Positions 25,701 through 37,060 of a stretch of DNA of 64,000 bases are shown here, one piece after another; the first letter of the stretch is position 1; the number at the start of each line of letters is the position of its first letter. The notes under the pieces are model-generated. The model was not told the DNA's origin and did no database searches. It worked only from the letters and a program-made list of their open reading frames with translations. Position numbers and translations under genes: made by a program. Source of the stretch: Membranipora membranacea (lineage: Eukaryota > Bryozoa > Gymnolaemata > Cheilostomatida > Membraniporidae); contig OU612071.1 in assembly GCA_914767715.1 (NCBI GenBank), positions 26,657,681-26,721,680 on the forward strand. The letters run 5' to 3'.

Positions 25701-28700
25701 TCGTATCAATCCAGGATTGGCAGCGCAAAGTAGTCCCAATAAAATTAACTTGGGATAATTAATAGTAGTAACAAGCCTTGACATGAATTTCAAGTACTAG
25801 AGGAGGAAAGTTCTATAATATTAAGCAGGAATTAACAAGCCAGCTTGTGAGCTTTTGTAAAATACACTAAAATTACTGAATTTTAGAGAAGTATATTATT
25901 ACGCCAAATCTGGTGCAGAAATATATCAGGCAAAAAACCATGAATGGTTGGATTTTCCTCTGTATTCATGAGGGATTTATTTCAATTCGAGTAGAGATGT
26001 TAATTCAAAATTTGGGAATATACCAAAAAGATATGTTTGGATGTAATCCCCATGCAATTGTTCACTCAACACCTATTTTATTTGAAGTTAGCTTGGCAAA
26101 ATGAATATTGAGTTTACAGCCTGCCTCTGGAAGACTGCATGCTAGGCCTTGTTATTGTACCCTTTCTCCGACACAAAAGTTTCATTTGGCTCAAAATAAA
26201 TACGTAGTGCCCTCACCAAGGCTTTGGAGGACGCCCCTATTTGAAAAAAATATTTCAGTCTAAGTACAGTTTTCACATATTTGTACTTCTCGTTTTGTAC
26301 AGCAAAGGGGCACTTTTGTCAAAATTTTGACTAATTTAGAAGTAAGATAATTCAAAATCACCAACTGGCACATCAATTTTTTTCACCAATACTGGTCAGC
26401 ACTTGGCTAGTGAGGGCACTAGCGTAATCACATTTGTTCACTTTGGACAACAATTGAAACAGCTCACTCTCTATATATAGCATTGTCAACGCTTATGGTT
26501 TAGCTATCAGTATGTGAATTTGAATGCCGTTTTTTTCCAGTCAAATCAAACATCGAACATTATTGTTGTTATTGCTGCATGATATAAGGGTAGTCTTTAT
26601 ATATCACATGCATTTTTTGCTCCAAGAACTTGCAATGTCTTTTTATATGGACAATAGTGACAATAGGTTTTGAGATGTTGCTGAAATTCAGTGTCTCGTT
26701 ATGACATTACGTCATGGCGTAACGTCGTCAAATTTTGGGTTTTGACTTCTTTGATCATGTGGATTGAGAAACCCCAAAAAAAAATTTGGCGAGGCATGAC
26801 CTTAACTGTGAACCCAAGGAGGTGAAATCGTATGCAATCAAAATGGAGATAAGTTCACTATGTACAAAAAAATAATTTCATTATATTACTGCTATGGGCT
26901 GTAACCATAGAGTTATTATATACTCTAGAGTGGTCAATGTGTACAAAAATAGCATCAGTTTTTGTCCCGCTTAATTATTGCGAAATCCATGACGCGACGC
27001 AATCTGGTTGTGCATGGCCAGTGCCTGTATCATATAATTTATCATTGAGAATTTAGGAATTGGGTATGAAAATTTAAGTTTTAGAGCGCTTATAGCCATC
27101 TTTTCGGAAAAATTTTCATGGTACACTATGTGGAACACTTGTAGGTATTTTCACTTGCATCCATTGGAAAAATTTTCTATTTTTTCCCATCAAAATAAGC
27201 CAAAACCCCAACCGCAAACACATCATTGTGATGAGAAAAAATTACCGGGCTAGCTTGTTTTTTCCATGTTTCTCTCAACCATGAGTTGGAATCTGTCTCT
27301 TTTACTCATATGTTAGCCATCAAGTGAGTTAATGTTATTTGTTCAGTATAAGGTGTACATATAGCTTGTGGAAAAGCTGACTGGAGATTGAAAGTTGGCC
27401 GCTAAGTTCCGCCATTTGCAGAAGTTAGTTACATACGGTTCTGACTAAGATTCGGCGTTTAGATTTGGCTATGCCATTTAGAGCTCCAAATTCCCTCTCC
27501 GGTGGTGTCCTCTAGTTTATGAATTCGCAAAACCATTCAACCATACACAGCAGGTTTTGAAAGCATATAAATGAATGCATTTTGTAACAAACTTTTTGAT
27601 AAGTCACTGGGTATCAAGTGCATCTTTGAATGGAAAACTCACATACATACCTTTCCAGACTGACTCCAGATTTTTCAGAACAGTACACACTAATGTGACA
27701 TTATAAGTTGACCGATATTTCTGATTTCTCACCATACTTGCTTCAGAGCAGTCGTTGTGGACGTTTGATACAAATTTCTGGTATGACTATTAAGACTATG
27801 GTTGTTTGTTTGTGTTTGTAAATTAGTTGAGATGGCAACTTCAGCATCATTCATAATATTTTGTATATACTCTAATAAAGGCGCTGGCAGTTGACGTATA
27901 CATGTGTATTTGTTTGCATAGTTTTGAGGGAAGGGGGATTAGTGTAGTACTAGTAGAAGTGTTCAATCCTTTGAAATGACCAGAGTTAGTATTTCATACA
28001 GCTGTGATTCTCCGGCAGAAATAGATTGATGCTATAACAATATAAGAGAGACAGCCAAAAAGTGATCTAATGAGCAATGAGGACTGACGGTAACGCCACA
28101 TCTGTTTTTAACACCAATCTTAATTGATCTTCTTTGACATAAGAAACAAAAAACCGATAATAATACCCTCAATAAAGTAACGTTATCTGGAGAGCAAATC
28201 CGAATCTTGACATTATGTAAACTGTGACTGAAAACGAGGCAAGCTGCAAACTTTTACACCTCCGATCACTTGTTCACAGGCTACTCGTTCTTCATGTAAT
28301 CAAAAATAAAATAAACCCACTGAATGTGTAACATATGAGCAAGAGAGACAGGACACAGCTTATATGGCTGGCAAGTGGCAGTAGAAAAAACAAGCTTGCC
28401 CGGTAATTTTTTTTCATCACAATGATGTGTTTGCGGTTGGGGTTTTGGCTTATTTTGATGGGAAAAAATAGAAAAGTAGGACGTTTTGAGCACTGCATTG
28501 TCCACTCTAGAGTATATAATAACTCTATGGCTGTAACTTTCTATGATCAAACATAGCCTATGCATCAAATGGTATCATATGTTTGTTTTTTTCACTCCAG
28601 ATTTCTTGGCCACCCAATTTGTCAGGCCCTCGCCAGGTAAGCTATCGTAAGATGATTTGTGTTGCTGTACATGTTCAGACTATCAACTCATTGCCATTCT

Positions 28701-31700
28701 TTCTTTGATAAGCCAGAGAGGAAGTTTATACCGTGAGCAGACTTCTGCGAGTATGTTGCAGAATTCAAATATTGATTGGGTATTGTTCCAGACAAAATCA
28801 CTCTTTGATCGCTCCTAGCGCCTGAGCATGTGAGACCTGCTAGTGGTCTCACTCCTAAATCGCTCATTCAGTGATAGAACTATTACATTCTCCATGAACC
28901 ATTTAAGAAGTTTGATTCTTTGAAATACCAAACGAGTAAGGGTGTTGAGATTTTGCTAAAAATACCTCGCTCATTCTGGCTAGCTGAATGGCAAACTGGT
29001 GACAAATGAGATAAGTAACACCCTCGGGATAAAGAAAGGGATGAACCTAAATCATAATGTTACAAGAGTGCTTTCTATAAGGGGACTTAGTATCGTTTGA
29101 TTTTCATTTTTGCGCACTGATACTCAAAAACAAAAAAGAACTTGTTTTTAGTTTTTTGTTCCAAACAAAAAATCAATATATGAAAATCGAGTCAATTTTT
29201 GTTTTTTTATTTTCTTATTGATGAAAACCGAAATATTGGTATGAATCCTATTTTCATATTTTAACTTTGAATCACAAACACAAAAATTGAATAATGAATT
29301 GATTTTTATTTTTCATTTGTGATGCTGCAAAACAACAACGACAATCCAATTCCATATTTTGTTTTTCACTTTTTGTGTTGAAAGACAATAAAACAAAAAT
29401 CAAACATTGCAAAAGTAGCCTTAAATGTTATTATTCACATGGGGATTTACTGGGGTTTGCATTTCTTGCCGCTACCGGATGCTGCTGCTAAACTGGGATG
29501 ACTGCCTAAGTCTGGTATGCTGAGCTAATTTTGTCAAGTCAAGTCAGCTTCTATAAGGGGCTACTGCGTGGCTTGTTTGCATTGAGGGCCACACAATGTA
29601 TGTTAAAGTGCTTGGGATGGAAGGTATTCGGCGCAGGTGCTTGGTAGTGAATGTTACTGATGCTGTTGGGCTGCCACCTGGTTGCTGCCGCATGTTCGAT
29701 GCCGATTGTACGTTAAGCTTGCACCTTCTGGTGGGTGTGCTGCCGCTGGTGTGTTACCGATGGTGTGGGCAGTGTGCTGCCGGTAACACGCAGTGGGTTT
29801 AGTATAGTAAAGTTTATTTTTCCATCCGATATCATGGTATTGATAAAATTGAATGCTTACAATGTTGGGTTAAAAATGACTAAGGGCGGAGATTATTAAA
29901 ATGAGTCATAAAAAAAAGGAAAACGGATTTGGCACGTTTTTGGGACCTACATAGTTTAGGTCTAAACATAGTTTTGCAGCGAGAAGATGTTCTACATTCA
30001 TTTCTGATAATATGATTAAAAAGAGGGTGTGTTTGATCAGCAGCTATTCTTACAAAATGCCCCTTGCTCTGTTCAAAAATAAAATCATAATGAGGATAAA
30101 TTTAAAAACTCCAGCCTTTCTTCATAACATAGGTTTGGTAAAATGGTGATGTGCTGTCGCCGATGTGCTGTCGATTTTACGATCAGTCTATTTCTTCTGG
30201 AGAGTGTGCTGCCGAACACACCAACCATCAGCAGCACACTGAGCACACCATCTGTAACACACCAGCAGCAGCACACCCACTAGAGGCAGCAAGGCAGCAA
30301 GGCAACCAAGGTTTCGCATCAATGCATTAATGACTAGTAAATAATGTGCTAAGCAGCATCAGCTTTGTGCATTATGCAATGCAAAACTCAAATTAGTTGC
30401 TGACTCTAAGCTAAGTAACACTTCAGTTCAGGGGAGGTTGCAAGACATTGATGTAATGATGATAGAGCAAAGGCCAAATAATAACAGGAACAAGAAACTG
30501 CTCTGTGGTATTCTGTTTTAGCTGAGTTTGAGTACCTGATGAATGAAATATTTCACAAGAATCCTTGCTGAATACTTATCTGAATTAGATTTTGTCTTTT
30601 TCCCTATGCAGAAGGTGCAATTTTCTATTGATCAATGAGAAGTTGTTTGAAACCCTGGTTTCCCTATAATGTACAATCGGCATCAAACAAGCGGCAGCCA
30701 CCAGGCAGCAGCCCAACAGCATCAGCAACATTCACTACCAAGCATCTGCACCGGATACCTTTCATCCCATGCACTGTAACATACATTGTGTGGCCCTCAA
30801 TGCTAACGAGCCACGCAGTAGCCCCTTATAGCAGCAGACTTGACTTGACAAAATTATCTCATCATTCCAGACTCAGGCAGACAGGTTTGGCAGCAGCATC
30901 CGGTAGCGGCGATGAATGCAGACCCCAGTATATCCCCATGAGGAAAATAACAATTTAGGCTACATTTGCAATGTTTGATTTTCGTTTTTTTGTCTTTCAA
31001 CACAAAAAATGAGAAACAAAATATGGAATTGGATTTTCGTTTTTGTTTTGCAGCATCAAAAATGAAAAACAAAAATCAATTCATTTTTCAATTTTTGTTT
31101 TTGTGATTCAAAGTTTAAATATGAAAATAGGATTCATATCAATATTTTGGTTTTTGTCAATAAGAAAATCAAAAAAACCAAAATTGACTCTATTTTCATA
31201 TTTTGTTTTGTTGTTTTGGAACCGAAAACAAAAAACAAGTTGTATTTTGTTTTTTAGCATCAGTGCGCAAAATTGAAAATCAAACGATACCAAGTCCCTT
31301 TAGAGCTTTCAACTGTTAGGGAATTGTTTTTGAGGGTAGGGTTGAGGATGGAATTGGGAAGGGATTGTATCAACACCCATGATGTTCACACAATGCTACC
31401 CTGCAGCATTACAAACTATATTTGAAAATAATTGGTTACAATTGGTGCATCGACAGTTGAGGGATACCTAAGCGTCCCCATCGATATAGAATGTCTGTCA
31501 TTCTGCTTCATGAAATTTTTCATGTTATGGAATTGTCATCGTATGCGCAAAATGAAGTACCAAATATCTCATATATGTTGGTTTCGAAAATCAGGGAAAG
31601 TATTAGACAAACTCTTTAACAAAGTGAAAGATGTTTGGCGAGGAATCCTTTGACTTAGCATGCCTTGATAAACTTTGCTGTGTTCCCCATCTCACAACAA

Positions 31701-33986
31701 AGCTTGTCAGGACAGACTACCTTTGACAAGGCTTACGGCATTTTCTAACCAAATATTAGCATTGTACATTCGCAAAAGTTTTGTTGAATCAGAACAGGCT
31801 CGGACAGCTATCGAAGGATCAAGTGAAAATTTATTATGTCCTTCAATATTACAGAAGTTTGTGATCAGGGAGTTATCCAAACGTCCTTGGTGTAATGTTT
31901 GAATCTCGGAGGCTGGCAGCACCCATGTAGATAGTGCGGGGCCATTAATGTCCTTCTGGGGTGTGCAAAAAATAAAATCTGCCAATAATCTTAGCCAATG
32001 GGACAAAATGCGTCACAATCAAACAGTTAGCCAGAATACCTTACCATATATTTACTTTTTATGCTTTCAAATTTGAGGTTCCAATGAATGAACAAGGGAG
32101 GGTGGGATTCATCCCACCCTCCCTGAATGAACCATCCTATTTGTATACATATGTGCTTTAAGAGTTATCTTGTCCTATTACCATTTTTAACTCATAATTT
32201 CCTAGCCAAGTTTGTTGGTGGAGGGATGCGGGAGTGGGAGTTATTATACAGTGCATCACGTGACCTCCATTCACTTCTTGCTGGTCTCCTCCAAAACCTG
32301 GGACTTTGGCAATGTTTGACTGCCCCCCTTGAGTTTTTGTTGTTTTGTTGTTTTGTTGTTTGAAGGTAGGCCTATTTCGTGGTTGAGAAGACACATCCAA
32401 CTTTCATTGTCTCTGGAGTCAAAAGAAATTTGGACAGTACTTCCCTGAGTATTCTGTTTGAAAGACTACCTCCTAAGCTGCTCATACATACCTCATTTGA
32501 TGGATTTAGTCACCTGTAGCTCTTTCAGCAAACAATTTCAGTTCAAAACAACAAAAACCCAGGTCCCAGGTTTTGGAATAGACCTGTGGGAAATAAGGAA
32601 AAAGGATGTTATGACTGCTTCCAGGTTTCGCGGGATAGTAAATCGCAGAGTTTCGCCTACTTTTGGAAAATGGGGATTCCATGTAGTTTTCTAAATAAAT
32701 TAGACTGCTAGAATTCTCAGTCTGACCCTCTGCGATCATTCGACTTATCTAATCTTAATTATATGTTAAATTCAGTTAGGATGGCTTTATAAACTAAGTT
32801 GAAACACATTAAAACATCACTGATGAAAGAAAAAGAGAGAAAGTAAAGTTATTAGGGGTGAAAAATAGGAGTGTGTTAAAAAGTCTGCTCACCAGTTCCG
32901 GTGATTATCAATACCTGCAAATAGCTATATATGATATCATGGCCTTCCAAATGAGACAGTGTAGCGTGCAGGCACATTCATCTACATATTCAAAATGTTA
33001 AGTACCATGATTTAGACTCCAACGGGTACTAAGTATCAGCATTATATTTACAATCACTGTATAACTAATATTTCTATGTCATTTTTGCTCAATCCAAATA
33101 AGTGATGAGTTAGACAGAATATAGACAAATATAGACAATTATGATTCCAAGTGCAAATAGCTATATATGTTATCAGGCCTTCGAGATGAAATTATTTGGG
33201 ATAAAATATCCGTTTTTAGCCCTTCCTAGTGGCTATAAACGCTCTCAGAGCATCAGCGGGCGGGTTCTATCCCGGACCCTGTCTGGGGATCACACTGCAC
33301 TCAAACCCCCAAGTGGATCGCACGGGTACATCATACCCTCGGAGCATTGCGATGACGTGCAGTATCGCGTAAATTGAAATCTCCAATTTTTGAATTTAGA
33401 CTACATGGCAAGTATGATATGCTGTTTAGCCGTTGCTGTGTAGATTTTGATCGGATTGAAAAGTGTACCGACATGCACAAGATCACTGTGATGGAAATGA
33501 TTTGGTTTTCCAAATAAAAACAGTAAAGCCCTAGTCTAGGGATGATTGCGCTTCTTGCCAAGTTTGGCACTGTGTGGAGAGAACTCCCAAACCCTGTAAG
33601 TTTCTTCACGATTGTTACTTTGCTGATATTTTCTTTGATGAAATTCCTAACATTACAATGACATCATACATTATTATGAAGCCATTATCCATGAACTCAA
33701 ATCAGTTGGTCCCCAGCAGGCGAGCTGAATAGATGTCTCTGAGGAGCTTGGTAAGTGGATGAGTTAACTTGAAGGCCTTGTAGCTTATGTTTGCTGCTAC
33801 ATCGTTATCATATAAATACATACTCACATAGTACTCTATAATGCTATTGGTGTGATTTTAACATATGATAATACTCTACTCTGATTTCCGAGAGTTATTT
33901 TGATGAATCTATATTACTAGTTTACAAATTCCGATGTTTTGATGTTTGTCTTTTTATTTTTGACTGCAGATACAGCGCCAGACTAA
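16755..33986 (+). CDS. Tentative spliced gene made of phase-1 micro-exons (product unknown)
   Basis: Five short segments have good acceptors and donors and keep one frame when joined: 16755-16794, 18687-18719, 19766-19822, 28601-28636 and 33970-33986. Every internal junction is phase 1. They would encode a hydrophilic Pro/Gly/His/Glu-containing tail: DRAPSTILNANGP, then HHQSSRHGAP, then KVDAHGGQVVDEANPTEQ, then FLATQFVRPSP, then a last exon coding TAPD before a TAA stop; an AATAAA follows at 34003-34008. No upstream exons or domain were recognised. The first three lie inside the fold-back element and the last two outside, which is hard to reconcile with one gene unless the element carries a host fragment. 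It may be a chance chain of splice-like signals. Confidence 0.3.
17586..18490. mobile_element. 887-bp terminal-inverted-repeat element nested in the fold-back core
   Basis: The element (17595-18481) starts TAGTTC and ends GAACTA. Subterminal arms of about 110 bp match in inverted order, including 'ggaggagccatgtctctaat'. The 9-bp duplication ACCTCCACC flanks it at 17586-17594 and 18482-18490. The interior shows no transposase. Confidence 0.82.
18540..18576. repeat. Perfect 14-bp hairpin
   Basis: TATTATTCTCCACA (18540-18553) pairs with 18563-18576 across a 9-base loop. Confidence 0.7.
18831..18894. repeat. Imperfect 28-bp inverted repeat
   Basis: The arms 18831-18858 and 18867-18894 share GCATAGCGTAT, CATCATT-type and CCATAT blocks in inverted order with an AT loop. 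Confidence 0.65.
19866..19970. repeat. Inverted repeat with GC-rich arms
   Basis: GGCGCTCCACTAT and its exact complement lie about 32 bases apart, and the outer CGCTGCC / GGCAGCG also pair, making arms of about 37 bp. No flanking duplication found. Confidence 0.6.
20458..22953 (+). repeat. 60-bp minisatellite array, right arm (about 42 copies)
   Basis: Same unit as 9818-13380, in the opposite orientation. The array is interrupted twice by truncated units (at about 21900 and 22475, both reading 'cggttatagagat'), showing a ~575-bp internal duplication. Long open frames here are products of the 60-bp period, not genes. Confidence 0.97.
23056..23692 (+). other. Intergenic, nothing recognised
   Basis: Follows the right target duplication of the fold-back element. 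No exon-like or RNA-like signal was identified. Confidence 0.4.
23697..24073. mobile_element. TTAA-target MITE, 377 bp
   Basis: The terminal inverted repeat AGGGCAACCAAGGTTTC is perfect, flanked by TTAA at 23693-23696 and 24074-24077. A diverged copy of the family lies at 30300-30665. No coding capacity. Confidence 0.9.
24074..25470. other. Intergenic, no gene recognised
   Basis: Holds a dense cluster of 'gatatcc'/'ggatatc' strings including a 10-bp hairpin at 24742-24764. A 117-codon frame (24641-24994, +) runs through this cluster and is probably incidental. Confidence 0.4.
25475..26801. mobile_element. TTAA-target element, 1327 bp
   Basis: GGTCATGCCTCGCC begins the element and its exact complement ends it, with TTAA at 25471-25474 and 26802-26805. 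Short frames inside (for example 25913-26104) match nothing known. Its ends differ from the two other TTAA families in this window. Confidence 0.85.
26905..28530. mobile_element. Fold-back-like element, 1.6 kb
   Basis: The ends CCATAGAGTTATTATATACT and its complement, and further blocks (including 'cccatcaaaataagccaaaa' and its inverse), form long inverted arms at 26905-27360 and 28270-28530. The direct repeat CTGTAA flanks both sides (26899-26904 and 28531-28536). The left arm carries about 200 bp absent from the right arm. No transposase seen. Confidence 0.75.
29080..31300. mobile_element. 2.2-kb fold-back element with a nested insertion
   Basis: Long inverted arms, about 29080-29815 and 30200-31300, start AGGGGACTT / AAGGGACTT. 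The outer parts are rich in 'gttttt/aaaaac' and the inner parts contain 'ggccacacaatgtatgtta' and 'ggtgtgctgc' blocks. TA flanks both ends, the possible target duplication. Right-arm length is inflated by the 30300-30665 insert. Confidence 0.82.
30300..30665. mobile_element. Diverged second copy of the AGGGCAACC TTAA family, nested
   Basis: Matches 23697-24073 throughout and keeps recognisable ends (AGGCAACCAAGGTTTC ... GAAACCCTGGTTTCCCT). It sits in the right arm of the 29080-31300 element. The left arm at 29713-29716 preserves the uninserted TTAA site. The TTAA at its own borders has mutated. Confidence 0.85.
31303..32085. other. Intergenic; two unassigned adjacent frames
   Basis: Open frames 31432-31653 and 31675-31902 (+) lie close together and might be a decayed coding sequence, but I recognise no family. 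Confidence 0.3.
32086..32132. repeat. 31-bp hairpin with 8-bp flanking repeats
   Basis: AGGGAGGGTGGGA (32095-32107) and its complement (32112-32124) make a perfect 13-bp stem with a 4-base loop. GAATGAAC flanks it at 32086-32093 and 32125-32132. Confidence 0.8.
32281..32919 (+). repeat. Dispersed repeat, copy B (uninserted)
   Basis: Direct-orientation match to 21-1366 but lacking the 716-bp TTAA insertion; at about 32755 the sequence runs through a single TTAA. Confidence 0.9.
32919..33440 (+). repeat. SINE-like dispersed repeat (partial copy plus fuller copy)
   Basis: 33163-33440 matches 59466-59745 in inverted orientation. The head resembles a tRNA: 'cctagtggcta' as an A-box-like block and 'GGGTTCTATCCC' as a T-arm/B-box-like block, with a short stem between. 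32919-33130 shares both outer ends of the family but lacks the middle. Classification as a tRNA-derived SINE is inferred. Confidence 0.6.
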
Positions 33987-34409
33987 TTTGCTCCAGAGAT
34001 GAAATAAAGAACCGGTGAGGAACTTAACTTGCCTGAATCTTGGTCTATTTCACTGGTCTAAACTCTCTCACTTAACCTCTCCTTTACCTGCCTGATGAGC
34101 ACTGTGAGTAATGGACAGATTATTTATCGGTGTATATTTTCAATCTACAAAACCTCAGCATGTACTGTATGAATACTTCAGTTAGTTGATGAGGCTGTTT
34201 TATCTGTCGTCATTAGGTGAACATGACAATATCAAACTCTATAATAAATAGTGATGTTCAATTTCTGTTTTGAATTGTTACCAATGCAGGCACTTCACAT
34301 TAATCATCTACGCCATGAGCTAATTACAAGCATACCACAGAGTAAGGATATATATCCTTACTCAGTGAGCATACTGTGATCGTTATGCTGTATTTGATTT
34401 AGTTATATA

Positions 34410-34670
34410 TTAGGCTTTATAGATGTCCAAATATTTTTCAGACAGAGACAGGTTGCTGTACTGAACATTAATGGTATGTGGAGACTGCGGTTTGATTGGA
34501 ACTGAAACAGTGATCTTACTGATGACATCGCCCGAGACCAGCCCTCTTTTCAAATCACATACAGCCAGTTTCACTTCCTCACTCTTTATATTATGGTAAG
34601 TTACACACGAGTTATTTTCAGGGTAAATTTTAAGGTCAATGTTAAGAGTTATCTTCCCATGCACTGCACC
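34410..34670 (-). CDS. Terminal exon of an unrecognised gene
   Basis: An open segment of 86 codons plus stop starts right after an acceptor (TTTGTAG|GGT). It reads GAVHGKITLNIDLKIYPE at its start and ends SEKYLDIYKA. The alternating hydrophobic pattern suggests beta strands, as in an Ig-like or adaptor-ear fold, but I cannot name a family. Upstream exons would lie above 35.1 kb and were not found. The acceptor itself is repeated by the 44-bp array next to it. Confidence 0.5.
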   Translation of the reverse strand, partial: GAVHGKITLNIDLKIYPENNSCVTYHNIKSEEVKLAVCDLKRGLVSGDVISKITVSVPIKPQSPHTINVQYSNLSLSEKYLDIYKA

Positions 34671-35087
34671 CTACAAAGTACATGAAACACTGCACACACC
34701 CCAAGCACTGCGCCCTACAAAGTACATGTAACACTGCACATACCCCAAGCACTGCGATCTACAAAGTACATGTAACACTGCACGTACCCCAAGCACTGCA
34801 CCCTACAAAGTACATGTAACACTGCACACACCCCAAGCACTGCGATCTACAAAGTACATGTAACACTGCACATACCCGAAGCACTGCGCCCTCTAAAGTA
34901 CATGAAACACTGCACGTACCCCAAGCACTGAGATCTACAAAGTACATGAAACACTGCACGTACCCCAAGCACTGCGATCTACAAAGTACATGAAACACTG
35001 CACGTACCCCAAGCACTGCGATCTACAAAGTACATGTAACACTGCACGTACCCCAAGCACTGCGCCCTACAAAGTACATGAAACATT
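34669..35087 (-). repeat. 44-bp tandem array repeating a splice acceptor and micro-exon-like unit
   Basis: About 9.5 copies of 44 bp. On the minus strand each copy reads CTTTGTAG followed by GGCGCAGTGCTTGGG (or ATCGCAGTGCTTGGG) and then GTRYGTGC. So each has an acceptor-like end, a 15-base segment like the start of the real exon at 34670, and a donor-like start. Confidence 0.9.
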
Positions 35088-35661
35088 CCTTGAATTCCAA
35101 ACATAATCAAACTGGTGAAGCCCTACTCTGTGCTATAGAAACGAGCTCATATCTGGTTAATCAGCACTTTGACAATCTGGTAGTCCGTAGTAGTGAGTTA
35201 CTATCTTGAGTGTCTTGTTTGCTGGGGAAACAGCTCTGTTTATGACGTATCTTAGATTTCGTATTGGTAAGATTGAGCGATATAATGTAACTGCGATCTG
35301 GTGCTATATCTTACCAATAAGTAACTGGTGATGAATCGATAGCCTTGATTCAAACCATATTCTGCAATCACCTGTAATGATAGTATTTGCTGCATCGAGT
35401 AATATTTGATAGTAATTAAACACTTTGACCTCCATACATGACTTGATTGATGATTACAGTAAAGAGTGAGTGACTATATCACTCTGGAGAATCAGCAGCC
35501 ATGTCCTCCATCTGTGTTGGACTTTTATGACACCGGATGTAGAAAATTTGATGTATCTAGAAACGTATAAGAATAAGTGAATACATGTATTCTTATTAAC
35601 AGCAACTCACTCCTTCTGCTTAACGGCAATGGAAAGACTGGGAAAGAGTGAGAGATAATAT
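35088..35661. other. Intergenic, start of diverged tandem repeats
   Basis: Includes the first of about three diverged units that recur at 36.4-36.7 and 36.8-37.05 kb (shared 'tttgattgatatttacag' and 'actcactc'-like blocks). Confidence 0.4.
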
Positions 35662-35689
35662 GTGATATGGAGGCCATCTATGTACGGAG

Positions 35690-35915
35690 AGTCAGAGCCA
35701 GGCCTTATGTACGGAGAGTCGGAGCCAGGCCTCCCGGATCTATGTACGGAGAGTCAGAGCCAGGCCTCCCGGATCTATGTACGAAGAGTCAGAGCCAGGC
35801 CTCCCGGATCTATGTACGGAGAGTCGGAGCCAGGCCTCCCGGATCTATGTACGGAGAGTCAGAGCCAGACCTTATGTACGGAGAGTCGGAGCCAGGCCTC
35901 CCGGATCGTTTTTCG
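35690..35915 (+). repeat. 35-bp minisatellite
   Basis: About seven copies of a unit built on 'tatgtacggagagtcagagc' followed by 'caggcctcccggatc'; two copies are shortened to about 27 bp. Short open frames here follow the repeat. Confidence 0.9.
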
Positions 35916-35919
35916 ACAA

Positions 35920-37060
35920 CTGCTATGGTAGGTTAGATAACATTGGGAGAGTCATTACTTGTTTCGCCATGGAACCAGTCAGTTGACAAGATTCAAACTT
36001 ATACCATAGTTTGCACCTAATGAGGCCACTGCACTCCTTAAAATCCATACACTGTCAGGTTTTGGTGTTTAGTAGATCGATAATAATCAAGTTTCTGGCG
36101 AGCATTTGTATAAGTGTTCCATTGTTTAATTCCAGGAATCAATATTCTGCGGTTGGAGACAATGCAAACCTCTGAACCAGTTATCACTGATGGCTGATGA
36201 ACTGTGACACAAACTGGGAATGTGGGGGGCAAAAACAATGATAGGGAGGCGTTCTGAGAGTGAACAATCAGCCAAGCCTCCCATATCATCTTCGCACCAC
36301 TTCTATGGTAAGTTTGAGAACCGTGGGAGATTAATTATATGTGAATAATTTTGAACCCAGCAAGTTGATCTCGAAACCTCCATACATACACATACATACC
36401 TAATACCTGTTAATCAAGAGAATTTAAATACTATGACGACTGTTTGTGTTAACAGTAATCGAGTCCATGGATTTCAAAAAAATCTGGAGGTGTGAAGCAG
36501 TACCCTTTTTCAATTCCATTCCATTCTGCCATAGACATTTGAGGCACCCGAAGTTGTAGCATGCTTTACCTCCATAAATGGCTTTATCCATATTTACAGC
36601 AACTCACTCATACTGATTGAGCACAATACTTGGAGGATGAGAGACTAATAAGATAATGATAGGGAGCCCTTCCTGCGTACGGACAGTCAGCCAGGCCTTC
36701 CAGATTATCTTTCGACAACTTGTATGGTAGGTTGATTACAGTGAGGGGATGGATTAACTCCAGTCCTATGACAAAGCTAAAACTTGCTACATGCTTTGTG
36801 GTTGATAAATTAATTGCGGCATCCCTTCGAATTTACACACTATCATTTCTCAGTTCAAGCCCTCATTTCTGCTGCTAGAGACTTTTGAGACACGCGACAT
36901 GATAAAATTTGATGTGTAAGTAGCATTTGATAATAATAATTTGAATACTTGTACCTTCATACACGGTTTGATTGATATTTACAGTAAATGTTCAGCGACG
37001 AACTCATTCTGGGAACCAGCCAGGCCTTCCATACTGAGAGAATCATTACATCCTGACAGA
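35920..37060. repeat. Diverged tandem repeats of about 0.5 kb
   Basis: Blocks such as 'ttcgacaactgctatggtag', 'ttcgcaccacttctatggta' and 'ttcgacaacttgtatggtag' recur at 35.9, 36.3 and 36.7 kb, each followed by 'gtgggaga/ttacagtgag'-type sequence. The units are too diverged for a firm border. Confidence 0.5.

Noticed and set aside
35662-35986. Overlapping frames with repeated YGESEPGL / YVRRV
   Set aside because: Reading of the 35-bp minisatellite in more than one frame.
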